DNA from: Halomonas citrativorans
Lineage (GTDB): Bacteria > Pseudomonadota > Gammaproteobacteria > Pseudomonadales > Halomonadaceae
Length of the DNA stretch: 64,000 bases
Assembly: GCF_900163645.1 (NCBI RefSeq)
Contig: NZ_FUKM01000014.1
Coordinates: forward strand, 96,684-160,683
Direction: 5' to 3'
The position numbers and the translations under genes are program-made. Positions 38,043-46,949 of this stretch are shown here, in pieces. The notes below the pieces were generated by a model that worked only from the letters and a program-made list of their open reading frames with translations, searched no databases and was not told where the DNA came from. Every line of letters starts with the position of its first letter. Position 1 is the stretch's first letter.

Positions 38043-38666
38043 TTAACCTAAGGTAATGGGCCCCATGACAACGCGCAGCGCCAGCGCAATCAGTAGCACG
38101 CCGGTTAATCGATTTATCCAGTGCGCATGGCGCTGCAACCAAGGCAGTACCCGCGAATGCGACAAGCCGACCGCCACCAACACGTACCAACCACCATCAA
38201 TAAGCATACCGGTTAGTACGACGATCATCTTTGCCATACTACTCATATCAGGAGTAACAAACTGGCTCAGCAACGCTACAAAAAAGATAATCAGCTTGGG
38301 ATTACCCAGCGCCACGAGCATCCCCTCTTTGGCCGCCTGACGGCGAGTGGTTACCACCCCCTGTTGACTCATCACCCCCGCCCTGCCAGCCCGTAACGCC
38401 TTGATGCCTAACCAGGCTAAATAGGCGGCGCCCGCCCAGGTAATCAGTTGAAAAACGTCAGGCGAACGAGTAACTAACGCGCCCAGCCCCCAGACAGTCA
38501 AAAGCGCATAAAACCCGACGCCAGCCGCATGAAATAAAGCAGCGGTAATACCTGGCAACCGCCCACCGCCCAACGTGTGTTTTAAAACCAGAGCGAGGCT
38601 GGGCCCGGGCGACATAGCCCCCATGGCGCAGATAGCCGCGAGTGACAACCAGAGTGAAAACGGCAT
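38043..38666 (-). CDS. LysE/RhtB-family amino acid exporter
   Basis: This 207-residue protein has six membrane helices, with MSPGPSLALVLKHTLGGGR near residue 18 and GMLVALGNPKLIIFFVALLSQF near residue 114, the conserved family segments. It is a second LysE-type exporter besides the one at 22920, to which it is only moderately similar. The substrate is unknown. It is divergent from the YebC-family gene. Confidence 0.88.
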   Translation of the reverse strand: MPFSLWLSLAAICAMGAMSPGPSLALVLKHTLGGGRLPGITAALFHAAGVGFYALLTVWGLGALVTRSPDVFQLITWAGAAYLAWLGIKALRAGRAGVMSQQGVVTTRRQAAKEGMLVALGNPKLIIFFVALLSQFVTPDMSSMAKMIVVLTGMLIDGGWYVLVAVGLSHSRVLPWLQRHAHWINRLTGVLLIALALRVVMGPITLG

Positions 38667-38867
38667 TTTTTCCTCTTTGTACTTGTTAATGAATCGTCGT
38701 CTACATGCGCCAATGCCGTTACCGGCTGAGTTGCTTGCTGTATAACGTCGTCTCTCTTAAATAACGCTGTTAGCATGGTACGCTGTTGGGTAAAATTTGC
38801 CCCTTTTTCGATGAAAATGACGCCTGCTGTCAAAACAGGCGTGGCACGGCTAATAAAGGACTCCGAT

Positions 38868-39599
38868 ATGGGTAGGGCGTTTCAAAACCGTAAAGAATCG
38901 ATGGCTAAAACGGCCGACGCAAAAACCAAGGTTTATAGCAAATACGGGCGTGAAATTTATGTCGTTGCAAAAGCAGGCGGCTCAGACCCGAACGGTAACC
39001 TTGCCCTGCGCGGTTTAATAGAGCGTGCGAAAAGAGATCAGGTTCCCTCGCACGTTATTGATAAAGCGCTAGACAAGGCCAGCGGCGCAGGTGGCGAAGA
39101 CTTCTCTCCAGCACGCTACGAAGGCTTTGGCCCCGGTAACGCCATGGTGATTGTCGACTGCTTAACCGATAACCCTAACCGCACCTTTGGCGATGTACGC
39201 GGTTGCTTTACCAAAACGAAAAGCAAGATTGGCACCCCCGGCAGCGTTAGCCACATGTTCGATCACTGCGCGATTTTTGCGTTTGTCGGCCAGGAAGAAG
39301 AGGCGGTGCTTGAAGCGCTGATGGAAGCCGATGTTGATGTGACCGACATTGAGCAGGAAGAAGCGCGTATTACGGTTTATGCGCCACACACCGAATATTC
39401 TAAAGCCAAGCAAGCCCTGCTGAATGCGTTCGGTGAGCTCGATTTTGAAATTGATGAGATTCAGTTTCTGCCGCAAAACACCACGCCGCTCGAAGGCGAT
39501 GACGTGGCGCTATTTGAAAAATTTGTGGGCATGCTCACCGATCTGGACGATGTACAAAACGTCTTCCACAGCGCTGAGTTGCCAGAAGAGACAGCGTAA
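38868..39599 (+). CDS. YebC/PmpR/TACO1-family protein (YeeN-like)
   Basis: This 243-residue protein begins [20 protein letters not shown] and has [13 protein letters not shown], then [20 protein letters not shown] near residue 90. YebC-type proteins bind DNA as regulators, and some help ribosomes through polyproline stretches. The N-terminus with FQNRKESM is of the YeeN type rather than the ruvC-linked YebC. The ATG at 38868 has AAGGA 8 nt upstream. A CGCCTG/CAGGCG hairpin lies in the leader at about 38822-38841 and might affect expression. Confidence 0.9.
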   Translation: MGRAFQNRKESMAKTADAKTKVYSKYGREIYVVAKAGGSDPNGNLALRGLIERAKRDQVPSHVIDKALDKASGAGGEDFSPARYEGFGPGNAMVIVDCLTDNPNRTFGDVRGCFTKTKSKIGTPGSVSHMFDHCAIFAFVGQEEEAVLEALMEADVDVTDIEQEEARITVYAPHTEYSKAKQALLNAFGELDFEIDEIQFLPQNTTPLEGDDVALFEKFVGMLTDLDDVQNVFHSAELPEETA

Positions 39600-39623
39600 A
39601 TAGCACGATCGGTACGTTTAAAG

Positions 39624-39650
39624 TGGCCGTCAGCGTATTGCTGACGGCCA
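39624..39650 (+). terminator. Perfect 11-bp hairpin after the YebC-family gene
   Basis: TGGCCGTCAGC and GCTGACGGCCA pair fully around GTATT, 25 bp after the stop. There is no T run. The rest of the 389-bp gap 39600-39988 has no convincing gene; weak open frames on both strands run through the hairpin. Confidence 0.65.
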
Positions 39651-39988
39651 GCGCAGCATTTGGTGACAACAGCGCAGGCTTAATACCGGCATCGCTCAGC
39701 ACCTGCTTCCCCCGCACGGTTAGATCGGTAATAAACCAAAACTGCTGCCACACCCAACGGCCCCGACAGTACACCGCTAAACGCTGTCGCTCTTTATGGA
39801 CAAGCGCTTGATGAGGAGGCGCCATCAAACAACGAACGCCCTGAGGTTTACGGTCGATACACTAAACAAGAACAAGGTTAGTATTTTGAGGATAAATCAC
39901 TGCGGAGCTATTCGAACTTATCGACTAAAATGACATCTTCAGAGATAACCATTATCCGCAACCATTTCATGTTACGCAGGAGGCGACC

Positions 39989-40255
39989 ATGAGTATTGTT
40001 CATGTTAGCGAGGCAGAGCTCTACGCCAAGCTTGAAAAATGTATGTCGGGAGAGCGCGTTCTCATTGACCAGGCTGGCAACCGGTTTAGCGCGCGCATTC
40101 AGCTCGCCCGTAAAATGGATGCAACGGTCATTCCCGAAAAACAGCTACACAAAAGTCACGATGATCCTGATGAAGTGGATAGCATCACCGTGCCTTATGA
40201 GCATATCTGGGAGCTTGAAATTAAGGGCGTGGTGTATAGCCGTTTAGCAGAATAA
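39989..40255 (+). CDS. Small conserved hypothetical protein
   Basis: I do not recognise this 88-residue acidic protein. It has no signal peptide, membrane helix or cysteine, and mixed alpha/beta character. CAGGAGG lies 6 nt before the ATG and codon use is normal, so it is very probably real. It stands alone, followed by a hairpin. Confidence 0.7.
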   Translation: MSIVHVSEAELYAKLEKCMSGERVLIDQAGNRFSARIQLARKMDATVIPEKQLHKSHDDPDEVDSITVPYEHIWELEIKGVVYSRLAE

Positions 40256-40266
40256 TCGCATCGTTC

Positions 40267-40297
40267 TACCAGCACCCCCTTACGGGCAGTGCTGGTA
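40267..40297. terminator. Hairpin between convergent genes
   Basis: TACCAGCAC pairs with GTGCTGGTA over a 13-nt loop between the small gene ending at 40255 and the convergent oxidoreductase stop at 40318. It is probably bidirectional, with little T tract. Confidence 0.6.
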
Positions 40298-40317
40298 AAG
40301 ATCGCAAGCGAATGCCT

Positions 40318-41325
40318 TTAGAACGTTAAACAGATTTTTCCTAAATGCTTGCCCGCCTCCTGGTAGCGAAAGGCATCCGCAATCTCGGCTAATGCAAACT
40401 CTCGATCAATAATGGGGCGCATATCGTTAGCTTCTATAGCCTTGATCATCTCTATCTGATGGCGGCGACTGCCCACAATCAGGCCCTGCAAACGCGCCTG
40501 TTTTGCCATTAGCTTCGCGGTTGGAATGTCTCCCTGGCGGCCAGTCAGCACACCAATCAATGAGATATGCCCACCAATTTTGATCGCTTCGATAGATTGC
40601 GGCAGCGTTCCAGGTCCGCCTACTTCGACAATATGATCAACACCTTGCCCATCCGTCAGTTCATTAACCTGCTTGCCCCATTCAGGGGTTTCCTTGTAGT
40701 TAATCGTATGGGTAGCGCCCAATTCACGTAACCGCTCACGTTTCGCGTTGGAAGACGACGTCGCGATAACGTGGGCGCCCATCATGCGTGCAAACTGCAG
40801 CGCAAATATGGATACACCGCCAGAGCCCAGCACCAATACCGTATCGCCTGCTTTTAAGCCGCCATCCACCACAAGCGCACGCCATGCCGTTAACCCTGCA
40901 GTAGTGAGCGTTGCCGACTCAGCATGGCTATACCCCTTCGGCTGATGGGTAAACCACTGCGCAGGGCGAACCACCTGTTCACAGGCGTAGCCATCGACAC
41001 CATCGCCAGGCGTCGTCGTAAAATCCGCAATGCGTGCAGGGCCTTCCAGCCAGTGAGGGAAGAACGTCGATACTACGCGATCACCCACTGAAAACTCGGA
41101 TACTCCCTCACCTACCTCTTCAACAATACCCGCTCCATCCGACATGGGAATACGGCCGTCAGCGGTCGGCATTTTACCCGCCACTACGCCGTAATCATGA
41201 AAATTCAGCGAGCTTGCATGAATGCGTACACGAATCTCACCCGCTGCAGGTGCGCCAGGTGCCGTGGCATCCTGCACATTAAGTTTATCCAGCCCGCCTA
41301 GGGCTTGTAGCGTTACCACTTGCAT
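40318..41325 (-). CDS. MDR-family NAD(P)-dependent oxidoreductase
   Basis: This 335-residue protein has a GroES-like N-terminus (SSLNFHDYGVVAGKMP near residue 39; DGAGIVEEVGEGV near 64) and a Rossmann domain with VLVLGSGGVSIFALQFARMMGA, here shown by GSGGVSIFALQFAR near 170. Neither structural-zinc cysteines nor a clear catalytic zinc set is present, pointing to the quinone-oxidoreductase-like branch. It reduces or oxidises an unknown alcohol, enone or quinone. No operon partner is seen. Confidence 0.85.
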   Translation of the reverse strand: MQVVTLQALGGLDKLNVQDATAPGAPAAGEIRVRIHASSLNFHDYGVVAGKMPTADGRIPMSDGAGIVEEVGEGVSEFSVGDRVVSTFFPHWLEGPARIADFTTTPGDGVDGYACEQVVRPAQWFTHQPKGYSHAESATLTTAGLTAWRALVVDGGLKAGDTVLVLGSGGVSIFALQFARMMGAHVIATSSSNAKRERLRELGATHTINYKETPEWGKQVNELTDGQGVDHIVEVGGPGTLPQSIEAIKIGGHISLIGVLTGRQGDIPTAKLMAKQARLQGLIVGSRRHQIEMIKAIEANDMRPIIDREFALAEIADAFRYQEAGKHLGKICLTF

Positions 41326-41381
41326 TGTCGATCTCCTGGTTTAGCTGTCGTCTGGAACACGTTAGCAGAGGATCAGAAAAA

Positions 41382-43250
41382 TCACATATCGACCCCAAGA
41401 AAGCCGCCCGACTGGCGCTTCCATAGCCCGGCATAAATACCGTCTTGAGCGAGCAATTCGGTATGCGTGCCGCTTTCTACAATACGCCCCTGCTCAACCA
41501 CGATCAGCCGATCAAGCATTGCGATGGTGGAAAGACGGTGGGCAATGGCAATAACCGTTTTGCCTTCCATTAACGTATCCAACTGCTCTTGAATGGCGGC
41601 TTCCACTTCAGAGTCCAGCGCCGACGTGGCTTCATCCAACACCAAAATAGGCGCGTTTTTCAACAGCACGCGCGCGATGGCAATGCGTTGGCGCTGGCCA
41701 CCCGACAGCTTAACGCCGCGCTCGCCCACATGTGCGTCCAACCCACGACGCCCCTGAGGGTCTACCAGGTCGTTAATGAACGCATCCGCATGGGCACGGC
41801 ATACGGCGGCCCATACTGCCTCATCGTCTGCCTGCGGAGTGCCATAGCGAATGTTATCGCGCAGTGAACGGTGCAAAAGCGAGGTATCCTGGGTCACCAT
41901 GCCAATCTGGTGACGCAACGAGGTTTGCGTGACCTGAGCGATGTCCTGATCATCGATAAGAATGCGCCCGCCCTGAACATCATAAAAACGCAGCAGCAGG
42001 TTAGCGAGGGTCGATTTACCCGCGCCCGAACGACCAATCAGGCCAATTTTCTCACCGGGGGCGATTGTCAGATTCAGTCCATCAAACACGGTTCGGCTTT
42101 CGCCTTTGGCCTGCTCATAGCCAAAACGCAGCGCGTCAAAATGAATTTTACCCGCCGGTACATGGAGGGCTGGCGCATTGGGCACATCACTGATGGTCGG
42201 TTCGCGGGCGATAGTGTTCATGCCATCCTGTACCGTACCAATATTTTCAAACAAGCCCGCCACTTCCCATAAAATCCAGTCAGACATAAAGCGGATCCGC
42301 ATCACCAGCGCAATCGCGATGGTTAATACGCCTAGCGAAATGGCATCGTAATACCAGGTGCTAATCGCCATGCCTGCCGTGCCTACCAGCAGCGCGGTAT
42401 TTAGCAGCGTCAGGCAGACACTCATAATGGTGACCAAACGCATCTGCTGATGCACGGTTTCCATGAATCCTTCCATGGCATCGCGTGCATAGCGCTGCTC
42501 ACGCTCGGTATCCGCAAATAGCTTTATGGTTTGAATATTGCTGTAGCTGTCGACCACGCGCCCGGTCATCTGCGCGCGGGCGTCGGCCTGCGCCATGGAC
42601 ACATCACGCAGCCGAGGAACAAAAAAGCGCATGATGGCCAAATACCCAATGAGCCAAAGCCCCAAAGGGAGCAATAGCCATAAATCGGCCCGCCCCAACA
42701 AAATCGCCGCACCGGTAAAATACACAATCGCGTAGACCAAAAGGCCCATCACCTTAGTGACCGTTTCGCGGATCGCCAAGGCGGTTTGCATCACTTTTTG
42801 GGATACCCGCCCGGCAAACTCGTCCTGATAAAAAGCCAGGCTTTGGTTAAGCATATGACGATGCGAGAGCCAACGGCCAATCATCGGATAATTACCGAAG
42901 ATGCTTTGATGAGTAATCAACGATTGAGCCAGCACCAACAGCGGCAGCCCCACAAGCATCAACACACCGACCCCGGTCAACCAAAGCCCATTCGCAGCCC
43001 AAAAGCCTTCACGCTCTACATTGCCCAGCCAATCAATCAGTTGCCCCATGTAGTTAAAGAAAAGCACCTCCGCGGATGACACCAGCGCAGTAAACAGCGT
43101 CATGGCAATCAGCAACGGCAATACCGGGCGCGAGAAGTGCTTGATGAAGGGCAATAGGCCTTTAGGCGGTGTTTGAACATCCTCCATGGGGTAAGGATCT
43201 ACGCGCGTTTCAAAGTAACGAAATAGCGGCTGCAGCATACGAGAAAACAT
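41382..43250 (-). CDS. ABC transporter, fused permease and ATPase (exporter type)
   Basis: This 622-residue half-transporter has six membrane helices (about residues 40-330) fused to one nucleotide-binding domain. It carries Walker A GRSGAGKSTL near 402, the signature LSGGQRQRIAI near 515, and Walker B ILVLDEATSALD near 534, followed by the H-loop IAHRLS. It dimerises to export lipids, drugs or peptides. The architecture is MsbA/multidrug-like but the substrate is unknown. It precedes the AbrB-family gene boundary by 18 bp in the same direction, so the two may be cotranscribed. Confidence 0.9.
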   Translation of the reverse strand: MFSRMLQPLFRYFETRVDPYPMEDVQTPPKGLLPFIKHFSRPVLPLLIAMTLFTALVSSAEVLFFNYMGQLIDWLGNVEREGFWAANGLWLTGVGVLMLVGLPLLVLAQSLITHQSIFGNYPMIGRWLSHRHMLNQSLAFYQDEFAGRVSQKVMQTALAIRETVTKVMGLLVYAIVYFTGAAILLGRADLWLLLPLGLWLIGYLAIMRFFVPRLRDVSMAQADARAQMTGRVVDSYSNIQTIKLFADTEREQRYARDAMEGFMETVHQQMRLVTIMSVCLTLLNTALLVGTAGMAISTWYYDAISLGVLTIAIALVMRIRFMSDWILWEVAGLFENIGTVQDGMNTIAREPTISDVPNAPALHVPAGKIHFDALRFGYEQAKGESRTVFDGLNLTIAPGEKIGLIGRSGAGKSTLANLLLRFYDVQGGRILIDDQDIAQVTQTSLRHQIGMVTQDTSLLHRSLRDNIRYGTPQADDEAVWAAVCRAHADAFINDLVDPQGRRGLDAHVGERGVKLSGGQRQRIAIARVLLKNAPILVLDEATSALDSEVEAAIQEQLDTLMEGKTVIAIAHRLSTIAMLDRLIVVEQGRIVESGTHTELLAQDGIYAGLWKRQSGGFLGVDM

Positions 43251-43268
43251 GAACGTTCCTTACGTTAC

Positions 43269-44324
43269 TTATCGATCATTAGTAGGGTTAGATGCCTGAT
43301 GCCGTAAAAGCCAGCGAGCCCAAAATGGCGCAAAGACCATCAACGTCACCATGCGAAGAAGGTGGTGAAATGCGACAAATACCGGATCAATATTAAGCGC
43401 CACCGCCAAAATGGCCATCTCGCCAACCCCGCCGGGTGCCAGCGCCAGCAGGGCTACATCACGGCCAACGCCCACAAACTGATGAATCAACTCAGCAAAC
43501 AGGGCCAACACCATAAGCGCCAACAGCGTGGCAATGCCTGACTGCCATAAATAGCGCCCCCATAACCGTCGCGTCATGCCTTTAAAGCGAGAACCGATTG
43601 CGCTGCCCAATACCCAAAGCATCAGGTTCATCCCCCAATCAGGCAACCGAAGACTTGCAATATCAAACCCTGAAAGCAGTGCAGCGGTAAGCAACGGTAC
43701 CAATAAGGCGGGGGTAGGAAAGCGTAGCCAGCGCCCGAGCGGCAGTAGCAGAGGGATAAGCAACAGCATCCAGGCATGTTCAAACTCATTTGCCCGCAAC
43801 GCCATGTCACCGTCCCCGCCCTCGTAGGCCCAAAAAAGAGGAGGTAACACTAAAATCACCAAAATCACGCGAATCGACTGGGCAATAGCAATACGCTGAG
43901 GGTCGCCGCCACATTTGTCGCCCAGAATAATCATCGCGGTCATGGCGCCGGGAGCGGCGGCAAACCAAGCGCTGACGGAATCAAACCCACAGCGCCGATA
44001 CCAGGCCGAGGCCGCCACCGTAGAGGCGCTAATGCCCGCTAACAACAGCACGGCTGATATTGGCCAATCGACCACCCGCTGAGCGAGTTCCGGTGTTACC
44101 TGGCTGCCTAACACCAACCCCATAACAGCGAGAAAAACATTACGCAGTCGCTCCGGCACTACAACGTTAACGCCCCGAGAGGAAACCAGCAAATTGGCAA
44201 CCAGAGGGCCAAGCATCCAGGCAAGCGGTAAACCGGTCAGTTGAAAAATCGTGCCGCCTAGCGCACCAACGCTTAGCGACGTTAACAGCCCTTTTGCACT
44301 TCTTGTACTTACAACACCTTTCAC
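43269..44324 (-). CDS. AbrB-family membrane protein
   Basis: This 351-residue protein has about ten membrane helices in two repeated units, each carrying an AbrB-type core: LPLAWMLGPLVANLL near residue 32 and FAAAPGAMTAMIILGD near 121 with a later APGGVGEMAILAV near 295. The family was once annotated as ammonia monooxygenase but is more likely a transporter or regulator. It lies 18 bp upstream of the ABC exporter. The gap 44325-44554 holds no gene. Confidence 0.85.
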   Translation of the reverse strand: MKGVVSTRSAKGLLTSLSVGALGGTIFQLTGLPLAWMLGPLVANLLVSSRGVNVVVPERLRNVFLAVMGLVLGSQVTPELAQRVVDWPISAVLLLAGISASTVAASAWYRRCGFDSVSAWFAAAPGAMTAMIILGDKCGGDPQRIAIAQSIRVILVILVLPPLFWAYEGGDGDMALRANEFEHAWMLLLIPLLLPLGRWLRFPTPALLVPLLTAALLSGFDIASLRLPDWGMNLMLWVLGSAIGSRFKGMTRRLWGRYLWQSGIATLLALMVLALFAELIHQFVGVGRDVALLALAPGGVGEMAILAVALNIDPVFVAFHHLLRMVTLMVFAPFWARWLLRHQASNPTNDR

Positions 44325-44554
44325 ACCAGCCCTCGCTACCGAAATCTGCGCTAGCGGGTTAATTTATTAACCCGCTAAATATAACGATAGTTTATCACTG
44401 ACCAGGCTATACAAGGACACCAATAGCAAGGAAGCCGACGCTGCTTGCAGGATTGCCAGCGCTAACGCGGTGAAGACTGACGTGTATCAGGCAGGCAGCA
44501 ACGCTACGCTACGCTGGCTATCAAAATAGCTCCGCTGCCTTGGAATATAAGCGC

Positions 44555-45274
44555 TTACTCTATCGAAAAAGCAGGCGCTTTCTTTTGAGGGAAGGAGCGT
44601 AATGTCTGCTGATTCCAGGTCTCAAAGTGGTCGTGCATAGCTTGGCGTGCCAACTCGCGATCACGGGTTTTAACAGCATCAACAAGCGCGATATGCGTCT
44701 CGTTGGTTTTCTTTTGTGCGCCCTTTGACTGCCTGGCAAGAACCCTGCGCTGATGAAGTACTTTTTTAAGCACCGATGACAGTCCTTGAAAAATAATCAA
44801 CACAGCGGGATTTTTGGCCATAATCGCCAACAGCTCATGAAACTCGTAATCCGCCTGAATACCTTCAAGTACATCGGTGGAATTAACGATCTTGCTGCAG
44901 AGCCTTTCAAGCTGCTCTAGCTCATGGGCCTGATGGTTGACCGCGGCTGCCTGGACAATCTCTTTTTCAAACATTTCCCGGGCAGTTTCAAGATGATCGA
45001 CAGAGATATAATTAAGTTTTAGCGCCAGCTCAAAGTAGAGCTGAATAAACACCGGCTCCGGCATTTTGAGAAAGGTGCCACTGCCCTGCTTGCGCTCAAT
45101 GAACCCAAGGCTATGCAATACTGAAAGTACATTTCGTACCGATGAGCGGTGCATATCAAAGTGCTCGCAGAGCGCTCTTTCTGGAGGGAGCTTTAACCGG
45201 CCATCCTTGGAAAGTTCGGAGACAGAAACAAACTCCTTAAGCCTATCCAAAAGATTCGGATCCATTTGGCTCAT
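44555..45274 (-). CDS. GntR-family regulator, FadR/FCD subfamily
   Basis: This DNA-binding repressor of about 239 residues has a winged helix at about 10-72 (KLPPERALCEHFDMHRSSVRN; core RALCEHFDMHRSSVRNVLS, and GFIERKQGSGTFL as wing) and a C-terminal FCD ligand domain with EYHELLAI-type helix (YEFHELLAI). FCD regulators sense sugar acids or related carboxylates. It is the last gene of the cluster A operon and the natural candidate to bind the palindromes near 52646 and 52879. ATG at 45274 is chosen; a TTG 4 codons upstream is the alternative. Confidence 0.9.
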   Translation of the reverse strand: MSQMDPNLLDRLKEFVSVSELSKDGRLKLPPERALCEHFDMHRSSVRNVLSVLHSLGFIERKQGSGTFLKMPEPVFIQLYFELALKLNYISVDHLETAREMFEKEIVQAAAVNHQAHELEQLERLCSKIVNSTDVLEGIQADYEFHELLAIMAKNPAVLIIFQGLSSVLKKVLHQRRVLARQSKGAQKKTNETHIALVDAVKTRDRELARQAMHDHFETWNQQTLRSFPQKKAPAFSIE

Positions 45275-45289
45275 AGCGTCATCCAAGTG

Positions 45290-45323
45290 CTACCCCTATA
45301 CCGTATTTTAAGTATAAGGGTAG
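45290..45323. repeat. 12-bp inverted repeat between the SDR and GntR genes
   Basis: CTACCCCTATAC (45290-45301) is mirrored by GTATAAGGGTAG (45312-45323) with one mismatch and a 10-bp spacer. It sits between the SDR stop and the regulator start. It may act as a transcript hairpin that lowers regulator expression, or as a protein site. No T run follows. Confidence 0.6.
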
Positions 45324-45333
45324 CTTATCATAG

Positions 45334-46086
45334 TCAGTGAATGTGCATACCGCCGTTCACATCCAGAGTAGTCCCTGTCATGTAGCTTGAGAGATCACTT
45401 GCCAGGAAAAGGAAAGCATTGGCAACATCGGCGGGTCCACCCAAGCGGGCGAGCGGAATACCTTCCAGGATTTTTGCTTTCATTTGATCATCAAGTTTGC
45501 CAGCAGTAATGTCGGTGGCAATCAAGCCAGGCGTTACGGAGTTAACACGAATACCGGATGCACCGAGCTCGCGCGCCATGGCTTTTCCAAGCCCCAGCAT
45601 ACCGGCCTTGGCCGCACTATAATGTGGGCCACCGAAGATACCACCGCCGCGTTGTGCAGAAACCGAAGATGTATTAATGATAGACCCAGCTCCGCCCTGT
45701 TTCATGTGCGGCACGACAGCTTGCGACATATACATCATGCCACGCAGGTTAACGTCTAAAATACGGTCGTAATCTTCTGGCGTAATCTCTTCAAACTTAA
45801 CCGGCTGAGTGATGCCTGCGTTATTGACCAGCACATCAATTCTACCAAACTTTTCCATCACGGCTTTCGCCAGACTGAAGCAGTCATCACGGCTTACCAC
45901 GTTACCTGTTACGACCATCGAGCGGTCAGCGTCAAACTCGCTGCGTACTTTCTCGCAGGCTGCCTCATTGATGTCGGAAATAACAATGGAAGCACCGTGC
46001 TCGTAGAAGAGACGCGCCGTTCTAAGACCAATACCTTTTTCACCGGCAGCGCCAGTCACGATACATACTTTACCTTTAAGCAGCAT
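45334..46086 (-). CDS. Short-chain dehydrogenase/reductase
   Basis: This 250-residue classical SDR has the NAD(P) motif TGAAGEKGIG near residue 11, NNAG near 88, and the catalytic triad S (TSSVSA), Y-x3-K (HYSAAKAG near 157). Aspartate at the end of the second strand (VISDIN) favours NAD+. The protein probably oxidises a secondary hydroxyl of a sugar, polyol or sugar acid, given its place among the cluster A genes. AAAGGA lies upstream of the ATG. Substrate unknown. Confidence 0.9.
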   Translation of the reverse strand: MLLKGKVCIVTGAAGEKGIGLRTARLFYEHGASIVISDINEAACEKVRSEFDADRSMVVTGNVVSRDDCFSLAKAVMEKFGRIDVLVNNAGITQPVKFEEITPEDYDRILDVNLRGMMYMSQAVVPHMKQGGAGSIINTSSVSAQRGGGIFGGPHYSAAKAGMLGLGKAMARELGASGIRVNSVTPGLIATDITAGKLDDQMKAKILEGIPLARLGGPADVANAFLFLASDLSSYMTGTTLDVNGGMHIH

Positions 46087-46101
46087 GACGTTTTCCTTTT
46101 A

Positions 46102-46941
46102 TTAATGTTGGGTCAGTAAAGCCAACTCCTCAAGGGAGCGTAAAATTTGCGACTCGATCCTATCGAGCGGCAGTGGTTGTTCATCGCGCCACGGCTGAGC
46201 ACCAGCATCGCGATGCAGTCGAAATGGAAGTTCCAGCGAGAACGGCTTACCTTGGTCAAGCAGCGAAGCAGCGAGCGCTTTATCATCCGTATCACCTTCG
46301 CCGAACGGAACAAAATCGAACCCATCGCTACGTCGAGCACAGGGCTTGAGATGAAAGTGATCGGCGATAGACATGGCCGCCAGAGCATCATCAAGGGCGT
46401 TCTTATTTAGGCAGTGGGAAAGCAAATTGCCCATGTCGTAGTTAATGCCAAAGGCCTCATCACCCAACCGTTCAAGTAACGCCGACGCATCCGCTGAGCT
46501 ATCGAACACGTTGGGCGCCCCGTTACCGGGGTTTTCAAGCAAAATACGCACGCCGTACTCACGCGCAATGGCGGCCAGTGTATCGGCCTGCTTAAAGAAC
46601 GTGCTCTCATGCTCACTCGTGGCCGCGTTGGTAATGACAAAACCTGCGCCTAGCGAAGCCGCAAAACGGCAGCGCGCCTCAAGCCTGGCAGCAGCGTTTT
46701 CAAGCCCCAGATCAATATGGCCTGAGAAGTAACGACACTGCTGGCCATAGCGGCGCATCTCGCTTTTCAAATCGCTGGCAAATGACTCGGTAAAGTCGCT
46801 ATCAGTAAACGCCTCTACGTAGCCATCGATAAAAGCGAACTCAACATTTTTTACCCCGCACCGCGCAAGCGAAGGCAAGATCACATCGAACCCATAGCCA
46901 TCGTAGGCAGCGGTACTGACGGATATAAAACTCATTGCCAT
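46102..46941 (-). CDS. TIM-barrel sugar isomerase/epimerase (xylose isomerase-like, AP_endonuc_2 fold)
   Basis: This protein of about 279 residues has the metal-binding pattern of the xylose-isomerase-like superfamily: ILLENPGN (first Glu), FGINYDMGN (Asp), DHFHLKP (His) and FSLELPF (last Glu). Such enzymes isomerise or epimerise small sugars and keto acids, for instance hydroxypyruvate or 2-oxotetronate isomerases (Hyi/OtnI), or decarboxylate keto acids (OiaC type). It follows the LtnD-like gene. A more distal ATG at 46953 overlaps that gene's stop, but ATG 46941 has GAGG 6 nt upstream and is preferred. Confidence 0.87.
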   Translation of the reverse strand: MAMSFISVSTAAYDGYGFDVILPSLARCGVKNVEFAFIDGYVEAFTDSDFTESFASDLKSEMRRYGQQCRYFSGHIDLGLENAAARLEARCRFAASLGAGFVITNAATSEHESTFFKQADTLAAIAREYGVRILLENPGNGAPNVFDSSADASALLERLGDEAFGINYDMGNLLSHCLNKNALDDALAAMSIADHFHLKPCARRSDGFDFVPFGEGDTDDKALAASLLDQGKPFSLELPFRLHRDAGAQPWRDEQPLPLDRIESQILRSLEELALLTQH

Positions 46942-46949
46942 AGGTCGCC

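Noticed and set aside
39623..39811. Plus-strand open frame of 62 codons with a signal-peptide-like start
   Set aside because: It starts inside the hairpin after the YebC-family gene and lacks a ribosome binding site.
39535..39828. Minus-strand open frame of 97 codons (VYCRGRWVWQQFWF)
   Set aside because: It overlaps the end of the YebC-family gene and runs through the 11-bp hairpin. The middle looks protein-like, so a decayed gene cannot be excluded, but support is too weak to annotate.
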